In this document: positions 61,300 to 64,000 of the stretch, piece after piece
How positions within the stretch are numbered: position 1 is the stretch's first letter
Layout: each line of letters starts with the position of its first letter
Source: Onchocerca lupi
Lineage: Eukaryota; Nematoda; Chromadorea; Rhabditida; Onchocercidae
Assembly: GCA_028564675.1 (NCBI GenBank)
Contig: JAOVVO010000162.1
Span: 62,001-126,000, forward strand
DNA: 64,000 nt
Direction of reading: 5' to 3'
Position numbers and translations under genes: made by a program
Notes under the pieces: model-generated
Databases searched by the model: none
The model's input: the letters and a program-made list of their open reading frames with translations, nothing else
Told to the model about the DNA's origin: nothing

Positions 61300-62110
61300 A
61301 GTTTTAGCAACATCAACAATTCGGCGAAATGTTAACAAACAACGCAGTGGTAGTTGAAGTTTTGCTAATAAAACGACAGCCATGAAGATATGTGGTGACC
61401 AGTCATTGGAAATTGACAACAAAGCGGGAAATCATTGAGTTCATCCTCTTACAACTACAAATTACCCAAGAACTCATCGTCATTCGGCATTCGAAACAAA
61501 CATGAAAAATGAAGAAGCTCAGATGGTTGGAGACACCTCATGAGTTGACTGGAAATCAAAAAAAGAACGTTTTGAAGTGTTGTTTTCTCTTATTCTATGC
61601 AACAACAACGAAATTTTCTCGATTGTCATGAGCGGAGAAAAGTAGACTGCATATTATGACCAGCGACAATCATCTCAATTTCTGGATCGATAATCTTTGA
61701 AGCCGATTTTCCACCAAAAAAGACCATAGTCACTGTTTCCTTCTTTGATGTCCCACAGTTTTCTGAATCCAAATCAAGAAATTCCGACTCAGCAATCAAA
61801 AGCGATGCACTAAAAAGTACAGTGCTTCAATTGGCCAAAATAGATCTAATCATTTTCCATAGAATCTCTGATCATGTCGAGCATCCAACGCTTTAAACAT
61901 TGAACGAATTGAATCACATAATATCTGCTACATTCTCTGATATCCCGCGAACCAACTACCATTCAATTATTTCGACGATTTTCTGCAAAGTGGTTGTTGT
62001 GAAATTAATGAACATCCAAAAAGAGGAATTTCTATGCTACAGAATAAACCTATTTTTTATTGACAGACAACGGGTTATGACAGTAATAATGGATGCAATT
62101 ACACTGAAAA
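61300..62110 (+). pseudogene. decayed mariner-family transposase
   Basis: Pieces of a mariner transposase can be read in order across all three + frames. EIIEFILLQLQITQELIVIR lies near 61430 and KLRWLETPHELTGNQKK near 61510-61570 (family pattern W-PHEL-ENQK). SLILCNNNEIFSIV then MSGEK, YYDQRQSSQFLDR lies near 61600-61690, KPIFHQK follows, and SHSFLNP lies near 61755. DHVEHPTLKTLNELNHII comes later, followed by DIPRTNYHSI (family pattern ARPH...LNELGY...YSPDLSPTDYHFF). Stops and frameshifts break it many times. The second catalytic Asp context (HDNARPH) is eroded to DHVEHP. I did not find clear terminal inverted repeats, so the element ends are unknown. Mariner elements are known in filarial worms. 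Confidence 0.75.
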
Positions 62111-62153
62111 TAATAATGAAAACGATCTGCGATGACAATATTAAGTTGTAATA

Positions 62154-62378
62154 TTGATGGCATCATTGTTGGCAGTGAATATTTGTAGTAGTGATGTTAA
62201 GATAACGTTGATATTTGGAGGACAGCAGCATTATAACCAGCTCGATCTTTCAGATTTACTTTTCTTGAAGCAAACACTTGACAAGAAAGCAAAAAAGCAC
62301 CACTTTGAATTACTACGTAAACAGCAAATAACTGGAGAAATGCTAATTGAAAAACTTCGTTTTTTTCAAAAAGATTAG
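62154..62378 (+). CDS. hypothetical short ORF downstream of the mariner remnant
   Basis: An open frame of 74 codons. Its translation, with SDLLFLKQTLDKKAKKHHFE and LLRKQQITGEMLIEKLRFFQ, is more hydrophilic and helix-like than the usual shadow frames here. Several AG acceptors precede it, so it could be a last exon, but no upstream exon was found and the mariner fragment ends just before it. No family recognised. Confidence 0.25.
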   Translation: MMASLLAVNICSSDVKITLIFGGQQHYNQLDLSDLLFLKQTLDKKAKKHHFELLRKQQITGEMLIEKLRFFQKD

Positions 62379-64000
62379 CGAGAATTTTTATATTATATAA
62401 AATTCATTTGCGTTAGTTAATTTCATTCAACTTGCCAGAAAATCCATATTAAAAATTTTTTAGTTCAGTTACATTTTGAGCAAATAGAATTTATATTATG
62501 CCGCTTCAAAAAAACCGAATCAATGATTGCCTAATCATGGAAAGTAGTATAGTCGAATTAATAATAGTGAGAAAGGCCCATTTGTAAAGAAGTAAATGTT
62601 TTACGACAAGTCGCCTAAAAGTTCAAGGTAAAATGTCAAGGTCAGTCCAATGCAGACCGTAATTTATCTGCATCTTCATGATGAATTCCAAACTTCATTG
62701 GGTTACATTATGATTCGTCTCCCAGCAGCGTAAGCAATGTATTGAGGATCACATAATTTTGGCAATACTAAAATTACGTTCTATCATTCAATAAAATTTG
62801 CAGATCTTTGCAGATCAATCTAAAACTTGAAGATTAATTGTAAAGTAAATGCACTCAAATAGTGATCCTTAATGTGATGAATATTAACTGATCCTAAGCG
62901 ATTGAAGGAATAATATTAGAAAGGCGACGATAATTAGTATATTGGTCAATGAGGACGTTGAAGTAAAACTGATTAAAGTTAGCTTGAGCTTTTATTCCAT
63001 GGATTTTGCCAAACAATTTCATTATAAAGAAAATTATGTTGTGATACTTAGCACAGAGCTTTGCTACAGATGGTAAGATTTAGTGAAGAGTAAGTAGCAG
63101 TTGATGTTGGAGTGTAATGAAAGTGGAGCATTTTTAAGCAAAAAGAGATGCAAAAGTTTTCTTTTTTTTTTTTTAAATGTCTCGATTACTCCAGTAGAAA
63201 CAGTCATAAAACGAGGACAGCCATTGAAAATACTGAGGCTAAATATCCCCCTATTTTTGCACATAACACAGCATCTCGCACACATGCACTCACGTCGCAT
63301 GCCGTCGTACACATAGATAAATACATGCACACATACGCGCACAAACGGATACGTACAGAATGCTCCGAAGTCACTGAAGGTGATTGGACCATGCAAACGA
63401 GATCACTGTCATCTAAATGCACAAAACGATCGCTGTAAACTCACATAACTCTTCACTTCCTGCGATCATTGTCCAATCCGGAACGCGATTATCGCGTAGA
63501 TAGCGAACATAAACAAGAATGATGTTAAAAAATGCCGCTAAATGCCGAGTGATAGTTAAAATTCATCTACTAGTTCGAACAGCAGTTTCATTCTTTTGCA
63601 TAAACAGTATAAGTGAGAAAGTTTTTCATTTTGTTGTTGAATGTTAATTTTCATCTTTTTTTGAATTTCTCTATTACAATTCCATTTTCTTTCTTGTTCC
63701 CTATAACAATATTCAAAAGATACATAGCAGCAGAACTAAATATTAAATAAATCATTAGCATTATGCGTTCCTTTTTGAACATATTTCTGAGTTCTTGTAT
63801 TTATGTTAATTGGATAGATTACTTTTGCAAGAAAATTATCTAATCAATAAAAGCATGTTTTCTGATAAATGAAAGTATTCCCATGTCCCAAAGGAGTCGG
63901 AATAAGTTATGATTTTCAGCAAAAATAACTATTGAAAAGAAATCTCTTCAGCTATTTTTCTGGCTATGATATTGATCGAAAATTTTACTCTCCAAAGTTA
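62379..64000. other. gene-poor right end
   Basis: No supported gene. A CA/CG-richer patch at about 63270-63370 has open frames on both strands without domains. A short poly-T run sits near 63164-63173. Confidence 0.5.

Noticed and set aside
1..64000. CRISPR arrays, rRNA, prokaryotic operons, origins
   Set aside because: Nothing resembling them was seen. The gene structure is eukaryotic throughout.

Overview
The window looks like a nuclear contig from a parasitic nematode, most likely filarial (Onchocercidae-like). The evidence is very AT-rich DNA with long poly-A/T tracts, genes cut into many short exons with TTTCAG- or TTTTAG-type acceptors, likely trans-splice acceptors 4-20 nt before start codons, an eps-8 and a ppm-1.H orthologue, and decayed BEL/Pao and mariner elements. 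No bacterial, plasmid or phage signature was seen. The species was not identified. Splice models below were built by hand from reading frame, splice-site phase and remembered protein families.

Layout. 1-8.0 kb: no intact gene. It holds a decayed BEL/Pao retrotransposon on the + strand (candidate LTR plus gag remnant) and a second gag remnant on the - strand, with an inverted pair of short related segments between them. 8.0-10.2 kb (-): a seven-exon gene for a predicted secreted cysteine-rich nematode protein (287 aa). 13.7-20.3 kb (-): a complete 12-exon PP2C phosphatase of the PPM1H/J/M subfamily (535 aa). 20.3-27.9 kb: gene-poor divergent intergenic region. 27.9-38.0 kb (+): a 26-exon gene for an about 1190-aa protein built from about seven repeated helix-turn-helix-like modules. 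I could not match it to a named protein, and it is the most interesting gene here. 38.0-45.2 kb: convergent intergenic region. 45.2-55.3 kb (-): eps-8, 15 exons visible, with PTB domain, charged coiled-coil and SH3 domain; the first exon is not located. 55.3-64 kb: gene-poor, with one pre-miRNA-like hairpin and a decayed mariner transposase at 61.3-62.1 kb.

The genes do not form an operon. The phosphatase and the HTH gene are divergent, and the HTH gene and eps-8 are convergent. Two introns, one in the phosphatase and one in the HTH gene, need GC-AG splicing (both begin GCTA) to keep the frame and the domain alignment. EPS-8 is expected to act on the actin cytoskeleton at the cell cortex, PPM-1.H as a soluble metal-dependent phosphatase, and the HTH-module protein in the nucleus on DNA; the last is inference only.
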